From contig NZ_JYIT01000054.1 of assembly GCF_000956545.1 (NCBI RefSeq), positions 1 to 40,180 on the forward strand: a DNA stretch of 40,180 bases. The letters run 5' to 3'. Source of the DNA: Microbacterium azadirachtae. Its GTDB lineage: Bacteria > Actinomycetota > Actinomycetes > Actinomycetales > Microbacteriaceae. Within the stretch, counting starts at the first letter, position 1. The number at the start of each line of letters is the position of its first letter. This document shows, piece after piece, positions 33,481-40,180 of this stretch. The notes under the pieces were generated by a model that saw only the letters and a program-made list of their open reading frames with translations, had not been told where the DNA came from and did no database searches. A program made the translations under genes and the position numbers.

Positions 33481-35022
33481 ATGCCCCACACTTCCCCCGT
33501 CGTCATCGGTGCGGCGCCCCTGCGCCCCGAGGACGTCGTCGCCGTCGCCCGTCACCACGCCCCCGTCGCCATCGACGCCGGAGCGCTCGACCGCGTCGCC
33601 GCCGCCCGCGCAGTCATCGACGGCATGGCCGCCGACCCGAACCCGCACTACGGCGTCTCGACCGGCTTCGGCGCCCTGGCCACCACGTTCATCGCCCCCG
33701 AGCGCCGCCGTCAGCTGCAGCAGAGCCTCATCCGCTCGCACGCCGCCGGCACCGGCGCCGAGGTCGAGACCGAGGTCGTCCGCGCGCTCCAGCTGCTGCG
33801 CCTGCAGACTCTCGCCTCGGGCCACACGGGCGTGCGCCCGCAGGTCGTGCAGACCTACGCCGCGATGCTCAACGCGGGCATCACCCCGATCGTCCGCGAG
33901 TACGGCTCGCTCGGCTGCTCGGGCGATCTGGCTCCGCTGGCCCACGTCGCGCTCGCGAGCATGGGCGAGGGTGACGTCCGCGACGCGTCGGGCGAGAAGG
34001 TGCCCGCCGCCGACGCGCTCGCCGCGGCCGGGATCGAGCCGCTGCAGCTCGTGGAGAAGGAGGGCCTCGCCCTCATCAACGGCACCGACGGCATGCTCGG
34101 CATGCTCGTGCTCGCGCTGCACGACCTCGAGGATCTGCTGATCACGGCCGACATGTCGGCGGCGATGTCGATCGAGTCCCAGCTCGGCACCGACGCGGTG
34201 TTCGCGGCCGACCTGATGGCGCTGCGTCCGCAGATCGGCCAGGCCGTCTCCGCGGCGCACCTGCGCGCCTTCCTCGGATCCTCGCCGATGGTCGCCAGCC
34301 ACAAGGGCCCGGACGACGGGCGCGTGCAGGACGCGTACTCGCTGCGCTGCTCGCCGCAGGTGCACGGCGCCGCGCGCGACACGGCGTCGTACGCGACCAC
34401 CATCGCCGAGCGCGAGCTCGCGAGCGTCGTCGACAACCCGGTGGTGACGAGCGACGGACGGATCGAGTCCAACGGCAACTTCCACGGCGCGCCGGTCGCG
34501 GCCGTGCTCGACTTCCTCGCGATCTCGGTCGCCGACGTCGCCTCCGTCGCCGAGCGCCGCACCGACCGCGCCCTGGACCCGGCCCGCAGCCACGGTCTGC
34601 CGCCGTTCCTGGCGGACGAGGTCGGCGTGGACTCCGGGCTCATGATCGCCCAGTACGCCGCCGCCGGCATCGTCTCCGAGCTCAAGCGGCTCGCGGTGCC
34701 CGCCTCGGTCGACTCGATCCCGTCCTCGGCGATGCAGGAGGACCACGTGTCGATGGGCTGGGCCGCCGCCCGCAAGCTCCGCCGCGCGATCGACGGCCTC
34801 GGCCGCGTCCTCGCGATCGAGATCCTCACCGGCGCCCGCGCGCTCGACCTGCGCGCGCCGCTCGAGGCGGGCCCCGCCACCGGCGCCGTCCGCGACCTCG
34901 TCCGCACCGTGGCCGGCGGCCCCGGCCCCGACCGATTCCTCTCTCCCGACATGGAGGCCGTGACCGCGCTCGTGCAGTCCGGCCGGATCGCTGCGATTGC
35001 GAAGGAGCACGCGAATGACTGA
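33481..35022 (+). CDS. hutH: Histidine ammonia-lyase
   Basis: A 513-residue lyase turning L-histidine into urocanate and ammonia. [11 protein letters not shown] and [14 protein letters not shown] are present. The self-forming MIO cofactor would arise from residues 146-148, here Cys-Ser-Gly instead of the more common Ala-Ser-Gly; the essential Ser147 is kept. C-terminal motifs [15 protein letters not shown] and [13 protein letters not shown] are intact. ATG at 33481; TGGAAT lies six bases before it, so it may be leaderless, although a GGGAGAAGG also precedes. First gene of hutH-hutU-hutI, with an eight-base overlap with hutU. Confidence 0.95.
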   Translation: MPHTSPVVIGAAPLRPEDVVAVARHHAPVAIDAGALDRVAAARAVIDGMAADPNPHYGVSTGFGALATTFIAPERRRQLQQSLIRSHAAGTGAEVETEVVRALQLLRLQTLASGHTGVRPQVVQTYAAMLNAGITPIVREYGSLGCSGDLAPLAHVALASMGEGDVRDASGEKVPAADALAAAGIEPLQLVEKEGLALINGTDGMLGMLVLALHDLEDLLITADMSAAMSIESQLGTDAVFAADLMALRPQIGQAVSAAHLRAFLGSSPMVASHKGPDDGRVQDAYSLRCSPQVHGAARDTASYATTIAERELASVVDNPVVTSDGRIESNGNFHGAPVAAVLDFLAISVADVASVAERRTDRALDPARSHGLPPFLADEVGVDSGLMIAQYAAAGIVSELKRLAVPASVDSIPSSAMQEDHVSMGWAAARKLRRAIDGLGRVLAIEILTGARALDLRAPLEAGPATGAVRDLVRTVAGGPGPDRFLSPDMEAVTALVQSGRIAAIAKEHAND

Positions 35023-36691
35023 CACCACCCCGACCCTGTCGGACCCGACCCGCCACATCCGCGCGATCCGCGGCAATGAGCGCACGGCGAAGAGCTGGGG
35101 CGCCGAGGCCGCCAAGCGGATGCTCATGAACAACCTCGACCCCGAGGTCGCCGAGCACCCCGAGGACCTCGTGGTCTACGGCGGCACCGGCCGCGCCGCG
35201 CGCAGCTGGGAGGCGTACGACGCGATCGTGCGCACCCTCGACGAGCTCGAGCCCGATGAGACCCTGCTCGTGCAGTCCGGCAAGCCGGTCGGCGTGTTCC
35301 GCACACACGAGTGGGCGCCCCGCGTGCTCATCGCCAACTCCAACCTCGTGGGCGACTGGGCGACCTGGCCCGAGTTCCGCAAGCTCGAGGCCGAGGGCCT
35401 GATGATGTACGGCCAGATGACGGCCGGATCCTGGATCTACATCGGATCCCAGGGCATCCTGCAGGGCACGTACGAGACGTTCGCCGCGGTGGCCCGCTCG
35501 CTCGGCAGGGACTCGCTCAAGGGCACCCTCTCGCTCACCGGCGGCGCCGGCGGGATGGGCGGCGCGCAGCCGCTCGCCGTCACCCTGAACGAAGGCGCCT
35601 GCCTCATCGTCGACGTCGACGAGTCGCGGCTCGCCCGCCGCGTCGACCACGGCTACCTCGACGTCTACTACACCGACCTCGATGAGGCCGTCGCCCGGGC
35701 CGTCGCCGCGAAGGAGGCCGGGGAGGCCCTCTCCGTCGGCATCGTCGGCAACGCAGCCGAGGTCTTCCCCGAGCTGTTCCGCCGAGGCGTGCCGATCGAC
35801 GTCGTGACCGACCAGACCAGCGCGCACGACCCGCTCGCGTACCTGCCCCTCGGCATCACCGTCGAGGACTGGAAGGCCGAGGCCGAGCGCGACCCCGAAG
35901 AGTTCACCCGCCGGTCGCGCGAGTCGATGGCCGCCCACGTGGCCGCGATGGTGGCGTTCCAGGATGCCGGCGCCGCGGTGTTCGACTACGGCAACTCGAT
36001 CCGCGCGGAGGCGGTGCTCGGCGGCTTCGACCGCGCGTTCGAGTTCCCCGGCTTCGTGCCGGCGTACATCCGTCCCCAGTTCGAGGAGGGCCGCGGCCCG
36101 TTCCGCTGGGCCGCGCTGTCGGGCGACCCCGAGGACATCTACAAGACCGACCGCGCCATCGCGGAGCTCTTCCCGGAGGACGCGGCTCTGCACCGCTGGC
36201 TGGAGAAGGCCGGCGAGAAGGTGCACTTCGAGGGTCTGCCCGCCCGCATCTGCTGGCTGGGCTACAAGGAGCGCCACCTGGCGGGCCTGAAGTTCAATGA
36301 GATGGTCGCGTCCGGCGAGCTGTCGGCTCCGATCGTCATCGGCCGCGACCACCTCGACTCGGGCTCCGTGGCCTCGCCGTATCGCGAGACCGAGGCCATG
36401 AAGGACGGCTCCGACGCGATCGCCGACTGGCCGCTCCTCAACGCCCTGCTGAACACGGCGTCGGGCGCCTCCTGGGTGTCGCTGCACCACGGCGGCGGCG
36501 TCGGCATCGGCCGGTCCATCCATGCCGGTCAGGTGACGGTCGCCGACGGCTCCGCCCTCGCCGCCGAGAAGCTCGAGCGCGTGCTCACGAACGACCCGGG
36601 CACCGGCGTCATGCGGCATGTCGACGCCGGGTACGACCACGCGAAGGACATCGCGCGCGAGCGCGGGCTCAAGGTCCCGATGGGGCTCTGA
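35015..36691 (+). CDS. hutU: Urocanate hydratase
   Basis: A 558-residue NAD-dependent urocanase converting urocanate to 4-imidazolone-5-propionate. The NAD-binding stretch is [15 protein letters not shown], preceded by [28 protein letters not shown] is intact. The conserved active-site cysteine is Cys413 in [12 protein letters not shown]. The ATG at 35015 lies inside the hutH end with AAGGAG seven bases before it, indicating translational coupling. The residues look like ordinary HutU; I see nothing pointing to a thiourocanate hydratase, though the distinction is not reliable by eye. Confidence 0.96.
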   Translation: MTDTTPTLSDPTRHIRAIRGNERTAKSWGAEAAKRMLMNNLDPEVAEHPEDLVVYGGTGRAARSWEAYDAIVRTLDELEPDETLLVQSGKPVGVFRTHEWAPRVLIANSNLVGDWATWPEFRKLEAEGLMMYGQMTAGSWIYIGSQGILQGTYETFAAVARSLGRDSLKGTLSLTGGAGGMGGAQPLAVTLNEGACLIVDVDESRLARRVDHGYLDVYYTDLDEAVARAVAAKEAGEALSVGIVGNAAEVFPELFRRGVPIDVVTDQTSAHDPLAYLPLGITVEDWKAEAERDPEEFTRRSRESMAAHVAAMVAFQDAGAAVFDYGNSIRAEAVLGGFDRAFEFPGFVPAYIRPQFEEGRGPFRWAALSGDPEDIYKTDRAIAELFPEDAALHRWLEKAGEKVHFEGLPARICWLGYKERHLAGLKFNEMVASGELSAPIVIGRDHLDSGSVASPYRETEAMKDGSDAIADWPLLNALLNTASGASWVSLHHGGGVGIGRSIHAGQVTVADGSALAAEKLERVLTNDPGTGVMRHVDAGYDHAKDIARERGLKVPMGL

Positions 36692-36712
36692 GCGGAGCTC
36701 GGACACAGACGC

Positions 36713-36761
36713 GTCCCGCTCTGCGCACCTCGTCGGGGGATGGGGGAGCGCAGGGCGGGAC
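36713..36761 (+). other. Intercistronic hairpin between hutU and hutI
   Basis: Arms GTCCCGCTCTGCGC (36713-36726) and GCGCAGGGCGGGAC (36748-36761) pair over 14 bases with one G-U, around a 21-base loop. It occupies the 100-base gap. It may be a processing or partial termination point in the hut mRNA. Confidence 0.5.
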
Positions 36762-36791
36762 ACGACCATTTCTCTGGGAAGGCGGCGGGAC

Positions 36792-38024
36792 ATGCGGATC
36801 CTGATCACGAACATCGGCGAGCTGACGACGAACGTCCCGGTCGGCGAAGACCCCTGCGGCACTCTGCACGACGCGGCCGTCCTGATCGAGGACGGCCGCG
36901 TCTCCTGGGTCGGCCCGGCCGCCGACGCCCCCGTCGCTCCGTCTATTTCTGCCGAACCGTGGGGTTCGGCCCCCGCAGGCATCAGTTCGGCAGAAATAGA
37001 CGGAGGGGTGGAGGTGGTGGACGCCGGGGGGCGGGCCGTGATCCCCGGCTTCGTGGACAGCCACAGCCACCTCGTGTTCGGCGGGGACCGCGCCGCCGAG
37101 TTCGAGGCCCGCATGCAGGGGCAGAAGTATGCCGCGGGCGGCATCCGATCGACCGTGGCCGCCACGCGCGCCGCATCCGACGACGAGCTGCGGATCCGCC
37201 TGCGCGGCTTCCTGGACGAGATGCTCGCGCAGGGCACCACGGCCGTCGAGATCAAGAGCGGCTACGGCCTCGACGTGAAGACCGAGGAGCGTCTCGTCCG
37301 TCTCGCCGCCGAGGTCACCCCCGAGGTCACGTTCCTCGGCGCCCACGTCGTGCCTGCCGAGTACGCCGACCGCGGCGACGACTACGTCGACCTCGTCACC
37401 GGGGAGATGCTCGACGCCTGCGCCCCGCACGCCAAGTGGATCGACGTGTTCTGCGAGACCGGGGCCTTCAGCGTCCCGCAGTCCCGCCGTGTGCTCGAAG
37501 CAGGCATCGCCCGCGGACTCCAGCCGCGCGTGCACGCGAGTCAGCTCGGCCCCGGCGAGGGGGTGCGGCTGGCGGTCGACCTCGGCGCCGCCTCGGTCGA
37601 CCACGGCACCTACCTCACCGACGAGGACGTCGCGGCGCTCGCCGGATCCAGCACCGTGCTCACGCTCCTGCCCGGCGTGGAGTTCTCGACCCGCCAGCCC
37701 TATCCCGACGCCCGCCGCCTCATCGACGCCGGCGTGACCGTGGCGATCGCGTGCGACACGAATCCCGGATCGAGCTTCACCTCGTCGATGCCGTTCTGCA
37801 TCGCGGTGGCTGTGCGCGACATGCGGATGACGGTCGCGGAGGCGATCCACGCCGCCACCGCCGGAGGGGCCGCGGCCCTGCGCCGGGACGACATCGGCCG
37901 GATCGCGCCCGGCATGCGCGCGGATCTCGTGCTGCTGAAGGCCGCGAGCCGGGTGCACCTGGCGTACCGCCCCGGCGTGCCGCTCGTCGCCGCCGTCTGG
38001 AAGGACGGCGTGCGCGCGGTCTGA
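36792..38024 (+). CDS. hutI: Imidazolonepropionase with in-frame insertion
   Basis: A 410-residue amidohydrolase hydrolysing imidazolonepropionate to N-formimino-glutamate. Metal histidines are His91 and His93 in [13 protein letters not shown]. Other motifs are [19 protein letters not shown], the HASQLG metal site and DTNPGSS. Residues about 49-72, between the N-terminal beta-sandwich strand ([11 protein letters not shown]) and [15 protein letters not shown], are encoded by a 69-bp palindromic element and have no counterpart I recognise in other HutI proteins. The insert lies in a surface loop of the small domain, so the enzyme may still work. ATG at 36792 follows a GGGAAGG. No formiminoglutamate-degrading gene follows; hutI is the last gene of the operon here. 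Confidence 0.93.
   Translation: MRILITNIGELTTNVPVGEDPCGTLHDAAVLIEDGRVSWVGPAADAPVAPSISAEPWGSAPAGISSAEIDGGVEVVDAGGRAVIPGFVDSHSHLVFGGDRAAEFEARMQGQKYAAGGIRSTVAATRAASDDELRIRLRGFLDEMLAQGTTAVEIKSGYGLDVKTEERLVRLAAEVTPEVTFLGAHVVPAEYADRGDDYVDLVTGEMLDACAPHAKWIDVFCETGAFSVPQSRRVLEAGIARGLQPRVHASQLGPGEGVRLAVDLGAASVDHGTYLTDEDVAALAGSSTVLTLLPGVEFSTRQPYPDARRLIDAGVTVAIACDTNPGSSFTSSMPFCIAVAVRDMRMTVAEAIHAATAGGAAALRRDDIGRIAPGMRADLVLLKAASRVHLAYRPGVPLVAAVWKDGVRAV
36937..37005. repeat. 69-bp palindromic element inside hutI
   Basis: Perfect 21-bp inverted arms (36937-36957 and 36985-37005; each carries CTATTTCTGCCGAAC or its complement) flank a 27-base loop that itself contains GGGGTTCGGCCCC. The arms are more AT-rich than their surroundings. 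Length is 23 codons exactly, so the reading frame is kept. It resembles a non-autonomous palindromic insertion. Confidence 0.85.
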
Positions 38025-38062
38025 CGCCCGGGGCCGGGCCCGGCCCCGGCACGCGCGACGCC

Positions 38063-38141
38063 ACGATCTGCACGCATCGCGACGATCCGCACACCGATCC
38101 GGTCGGACCGTGTGCGGATCGTCGCATCGTGTGCGGAACGT
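38063..38141. repeat. Nested four-unit inverted repeat B (19-base period)
   Basis: Units ACGATCTGCACGC (38063-38075) and ACGATCCGCACAC (38082-38094) are followed after a 15-base loop by GTGTGCGGATCGT (38110-38122) and GTGTGCGGAACGT (38129-38141). Unit starts are 19 bases apart on each side. The inner pair extends to a perfect 16-bp repeat (38079-38094 with 38110-38125). It lies between the convergent hutI and debranching-enzyme genes and could serve as terminator, protein-binding array or both. Confidence 0.8.
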
Positions 38142-38174
38142 CGCGGCTCAGGAACCCCGCGCGCCGGATGGGAC

Positions 38175-40037
38175 TCAGCCCAGCGCGTCCGCGCAGACCA
38201 CGGCCGCCGCGGCGGACCACGCCTGCGGGCGGCACGACGCCGGATACGGCACCGGGGCGACGCCGAGCGCGCGGGCGTCTCCCGCGTGCAGCTCGGGCAT
38301 CCGGTAGTCGAAGCCCTCGGCGGCGTCGACGAGCTGCTGCGCGATGTCGGCGGCCTCGGCCCGCAGCCCGGCGCGCAGCATCCCGTGCACCGCGATGGCG
38401 GTGTCGTGCGCCCAGACGCTGCCGCCGTGGTAGCTCAGCGGCCAGAATCCTGCCGCGCCCGACGACATCGTGCGGATCCCGAACCCGCTCGACATCGAGT
38501 CGCCGAGCAGCAGCGCCGCGCAGGCGCGCTCCTCGTCGGGGTCGAGGATCCCGGTGCCGATCAGGTGGCCGATGTTGCTCGTGAGCGTGTCGACCGCCGC
38601 GCCGTGCGCGTCCAGCGCGATCGCGGGGTAGCGGCCCTCGGACGTCGACACCCAATAGGCGGCGCGGAAGCGGGCGCGCAGATCCGCCGCCCAGGCGCGC
38701 AGCGCCTCGCCGCCGTCTTCGCCGAGCGCGTCGAGCAGGTCGGCGCCGCGCACCGCGGCCTCGTACGCGTAGGCCTGCACCTCGCTGAGGGCGATGGGTC
38801 CCTCGGCGAGGCGTCCGTCGCGCCACTGGATCGAGTCGCCCGAGTCCTTCCAGCCCTGGTTCGCGAGTCCGTGCCCGGTCTCGTCGACGTAGTCGATGAA
38901 CCCGGATCCGCTCGCGTCGCCGTGATCGATCATCCAGCTCAGCGCCGCCCGCAGGTTCGGGAGCAGTGCGCGCACCTCGTCCTCAGGCATGCCCGCGTCC
39001 CGGGCGTCGGCGAGCAGGCACACCCACAGCGGCGTCGCGTCGACCGTGCCGTAGTAGAGCGGGGGGAGATGCACGCCTTCGCTGGGCAGGGAGAGCGCGC
39101 CGCTTCGCAGCTCGTGCGGGATCTTGCCCGGGGCCTCGGCCGTGGCCGGATCCTTCCGGGTTCCCTGCAGGCGGGCGAGCACGCGCAGCGTGGAGGCGGC
39201 GATCGTGGGGTCCTGGCGGAGCGCGAGCCGCGCGGCCCAGATCGAGTCGCGCCCGAAGAGGGTGAAGAACCACGGTGCGCCGGCGGCGTAGAACGCGTCG
39301 TCCGGATGCGCGGGCAGGGCGAGGCGCAGGGCGGACAGGTCACCCGCGGCGCGGTGCAGCCAGCGGCGCAGGCGCGGATCCCGGGTCTCCGGGACCGCCG
39401 GGTACGCGGGCGCTCCCGGCGAGGCCACCACGAGCGTCGGATCCTCGAGCGCCAGGTCGATGCGGAAGCCCGCCGTCGAGCGGGGCGGCAGGACCGTGCC
39501 CCAGCGGATCACCAGGGCCGCCTCCTCGACGGTGATCGTCGCCTCGGGCGCGCTCACGGCGAACGACGCCGCACCCGAGGAGGCGCGATCGCCGTCCCAC
39601 CCCCAGGCCCCGGCGTCGGCCAGTCCCGCCTTGACGCGCTGGAGCGGCTCGAAGTCCGGCATGAGCCGCACGGTCACGGCGATCGGCAGCGGCACCTCGC
39701 GGTGCGACGAGATCCGGATCTCCTCCGAGAGCCCGCCGGAACGCACGGTGCGGGTGCGGTCGATGCGCACCTTGGGATCGGGCTGGTCGTCGTCGACGCC
39801 GCGCAGCACGCCCGTGAACACGGCGCGCTGCGGCGAGGGCGACGAGGAGGCGATCGCCTCGATGGCGGTGCCGTCGACGGCGACCGTCAGTGCCCGCACA
39901 TGACGGACGTCGCCGTGGTAGATGCCGTGGATGGGGGCGGATCCCATGTCTCCGGTTTCGTCCGACCACACCTGGGTCGGCGCCTGGAGCGCGATGACGG
40001 CGTCGTTCAGGAGGGGCTGCAGCGGGGTGTCGGTCAT
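38175..40037 (-). CDS. Glycogen-debranching-type amylo-alpha-1,6-glucosidase
   Basis: A 620-residue protein. Residues about 10-220 are the N-terminal bis-domain of glycogen debranching enzymes (HGIYHGDVRHVRAL). Residues about 235-600 form an (alpha/alpha)6 barrel with FFTLFGRDSIWAARLAL, GKIPHELRSG, YYGTVDATPLW and GWKDSGDSIQWRDG; the acidic residues in the last two are the likely catalytic and substrate contacts. The family hydrolyses alpha-1,6 branches or related glucosides; the exact substrate is uncertain. No signal peptide. ATG at 40037 with AAGGAG upstream. Convergent with hutI and unrelated to it in function. Confidence 0.88.
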   Translation of the reverse strand: MTDTPLQPLLNDAVIALQAPTQVWSDETGDMGSAPIHGIYHGDVRHVRALTVAVDGTAIEAIASSSPSPQRAVFTGVLRGVDDDQPDPKVRIDRTRTVRSGGLSEEIRISSHREVPLPIAVTVRLMPDFEPLQRVKAGLADAGAWGWDGDRASSGAASFAVSAPEATITVEEAALVIRWGTVLPPRSTAGFRIDLALEDPTLVVASPGAPAYPAVPETRDPRLRRWLHRAAGDLSALRLALPAHPDDAFYAAGAPWFFTLFGRDSIWAARLALRQDPTIAASTLRVLARLQGTRKDPATAEAPGKIPHELRSGALSLPSEGVHLPPLYYGTVDATPLWVCLLADARDAGMPEDEVRALLPNLRAALSWMIDHGDASGSGFIDYVDETGHGLANQGWKDSGDSIQWRDGRLAEGPIALSEVQAYAYEAAVRGADLLDALGEDGGEALRAWAADLRARFRAAYWVSTSEGRYPAIALDAHGAAVDTLTSNIGHLIGTGILDPDEERACAALLLGDSMSSGFGIRTMSSGAAGFWPLSYHGGSVWAHDTAIAVHGMLRAGLRAEAADIAQQLVDAAEGFDYRMPELHAGDARALGVAPVPYPASCRPQAWSAAAAVVCADALG

Positions 40038-40063
40038 GGGGCTCCTTCGTGAGGGGCGGGCGT

Positions 40064-40180
40064 GTGCGGGGCCCTCATCGCGATCGGCGCGGTGGCCGCC
40101 TGGCGCGCCAGGCGGCTTTCCCCGGACCGCGCCCGGCTGGCGCTGCTCACCGCGCTGTGGCTGCTGCTGCCGACCGCGGC
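40064..40180 (+). repeat. Exact 117-bp inverted copy of an internal part of GT-C gene 2
   Basis: The final 117 bases equal the reverse complement of 23449-23565 without a mismatch and run to the window edge. The reading frame of the glycosyltransferase stays open (CGALIAIGAVAAW onward) from a GTG at 40062, after a TGA at 40050. Identity starts abruptly 26 bases upstream of the debranching-enzyme start codon. It is either a very recent partial gene duplication or an assembly or chimera artefact at a contig end. Confidence 0.9.

Noticed and set aside
33916..33924. Cys-Ser-Gly in place of Ala-Ser-Gly in histidine ammonia-lyase as a sign of inactivity
   Set aside because: The cofactor-forming serine and glycine are intact and I recall the same Cys variant in other actinobacterial enzymes, so it is not evidence of a broken gene.
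35015..36691. HutU as a thiourocanate hydratase of an ergothioneine pathway
   Set aside because: Motifs read as ordinary urocanase and it is coupled to a normal hutH and hutI; no sequence feature supports the alternative.
1..40180. Search for CRISPR arrays, tRNA or rRNA genes, transposases and phage genes
   Set aside because: None seen on either strand; repeats found are small palindromes, not arrays with spacers.

Overview
The window is high-GC DNA (roughly 70% by eye) with short intergenic gaps, many GTG starts and many promoters whose -10 hexamer (TANNNT) lies exactly six bases before the start codon. These traits, an actinobacterial-type leuA, teichoic-acid-type glycerophosphotransferase and an intergenic repeat beginning GGTCGTCGAGCGAG point to a Microbacteriaceae actinobacterium, most likely Microbacterium or a close relative. 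The genus is inferred from pattern memory, not from a search. I see no rRNA, tRNA, CRISPR, phage or transposase gene.

Layout. 1-2185 (+): 3' end of a formylglycine-generating enzyme, two DUF202 membrane proteins, a DUF308/HdeD-like membrane protein and a histidine phosphatase. 2193-4873 (-): glutaminase followed by an MFS exporter. 4984-7692 (-): an FHA-domain protein and a copper amine oxidase with an unusual Cys/His-rich tail. 7824-12170: a divergent pair, a glycerophosphotransferase-glycosyltransferase fusion (-) and a GT-C membrane glycosyltransferase (+). 12299-16542: amidohydrolase and NCS1 permease (-), divergent from a LacI-type regulator with a clear operator between them. 16611-22801: leuA with a candidate attenuator, a GntR/FCD regulator, a lone ABC ATPase, ilvD and an MmyB-like regulator. 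22851-24323 (-): a second GT-C glycosyltransferase. 24561-33238 (-): a hydantoin-type catabolic block (NCS1 permease, HyuA-like protein, three DUF917 paralogues, PucR and IclR regulators). 33481-38024 (+): hutH-hutU-hutI. 38175-40037 (-): glycogen-debranching-type enzyme. The last 117 bases are an exact inverted copy of an internal piece of the second GT-C gene.

How it fits together. Much of the window concerns nitrogen from amino acids, amines and N-heterocycles: glutaminase, amine oxidase, two NCS1 permeases, amidohydrolase, the hut operon and, divergent from it, the permease-HyuA-DUF917 operon. Because the hut intermediate imidazolonepropionate can be oxidised to hydantoin-5-propionate, and because DUF917 proteins have been linked to thiohydantoin desulfuration, the divergent block may handle (thio)hydantoin or thio-histidine derivatives beside the standard histidine route. 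That is a hypothesis.

The most unusual non-coding signals are: two nested four-unit inverted repeats (24424-24501 and 38063-38141) that differ in sequence but share the same 19-base unit spacing; a 69-bp palindromic element lying in frame inside hutI; a leaderless leucine-containing leader peptide before leuA; and the terminal 117-bp inverted duplication.
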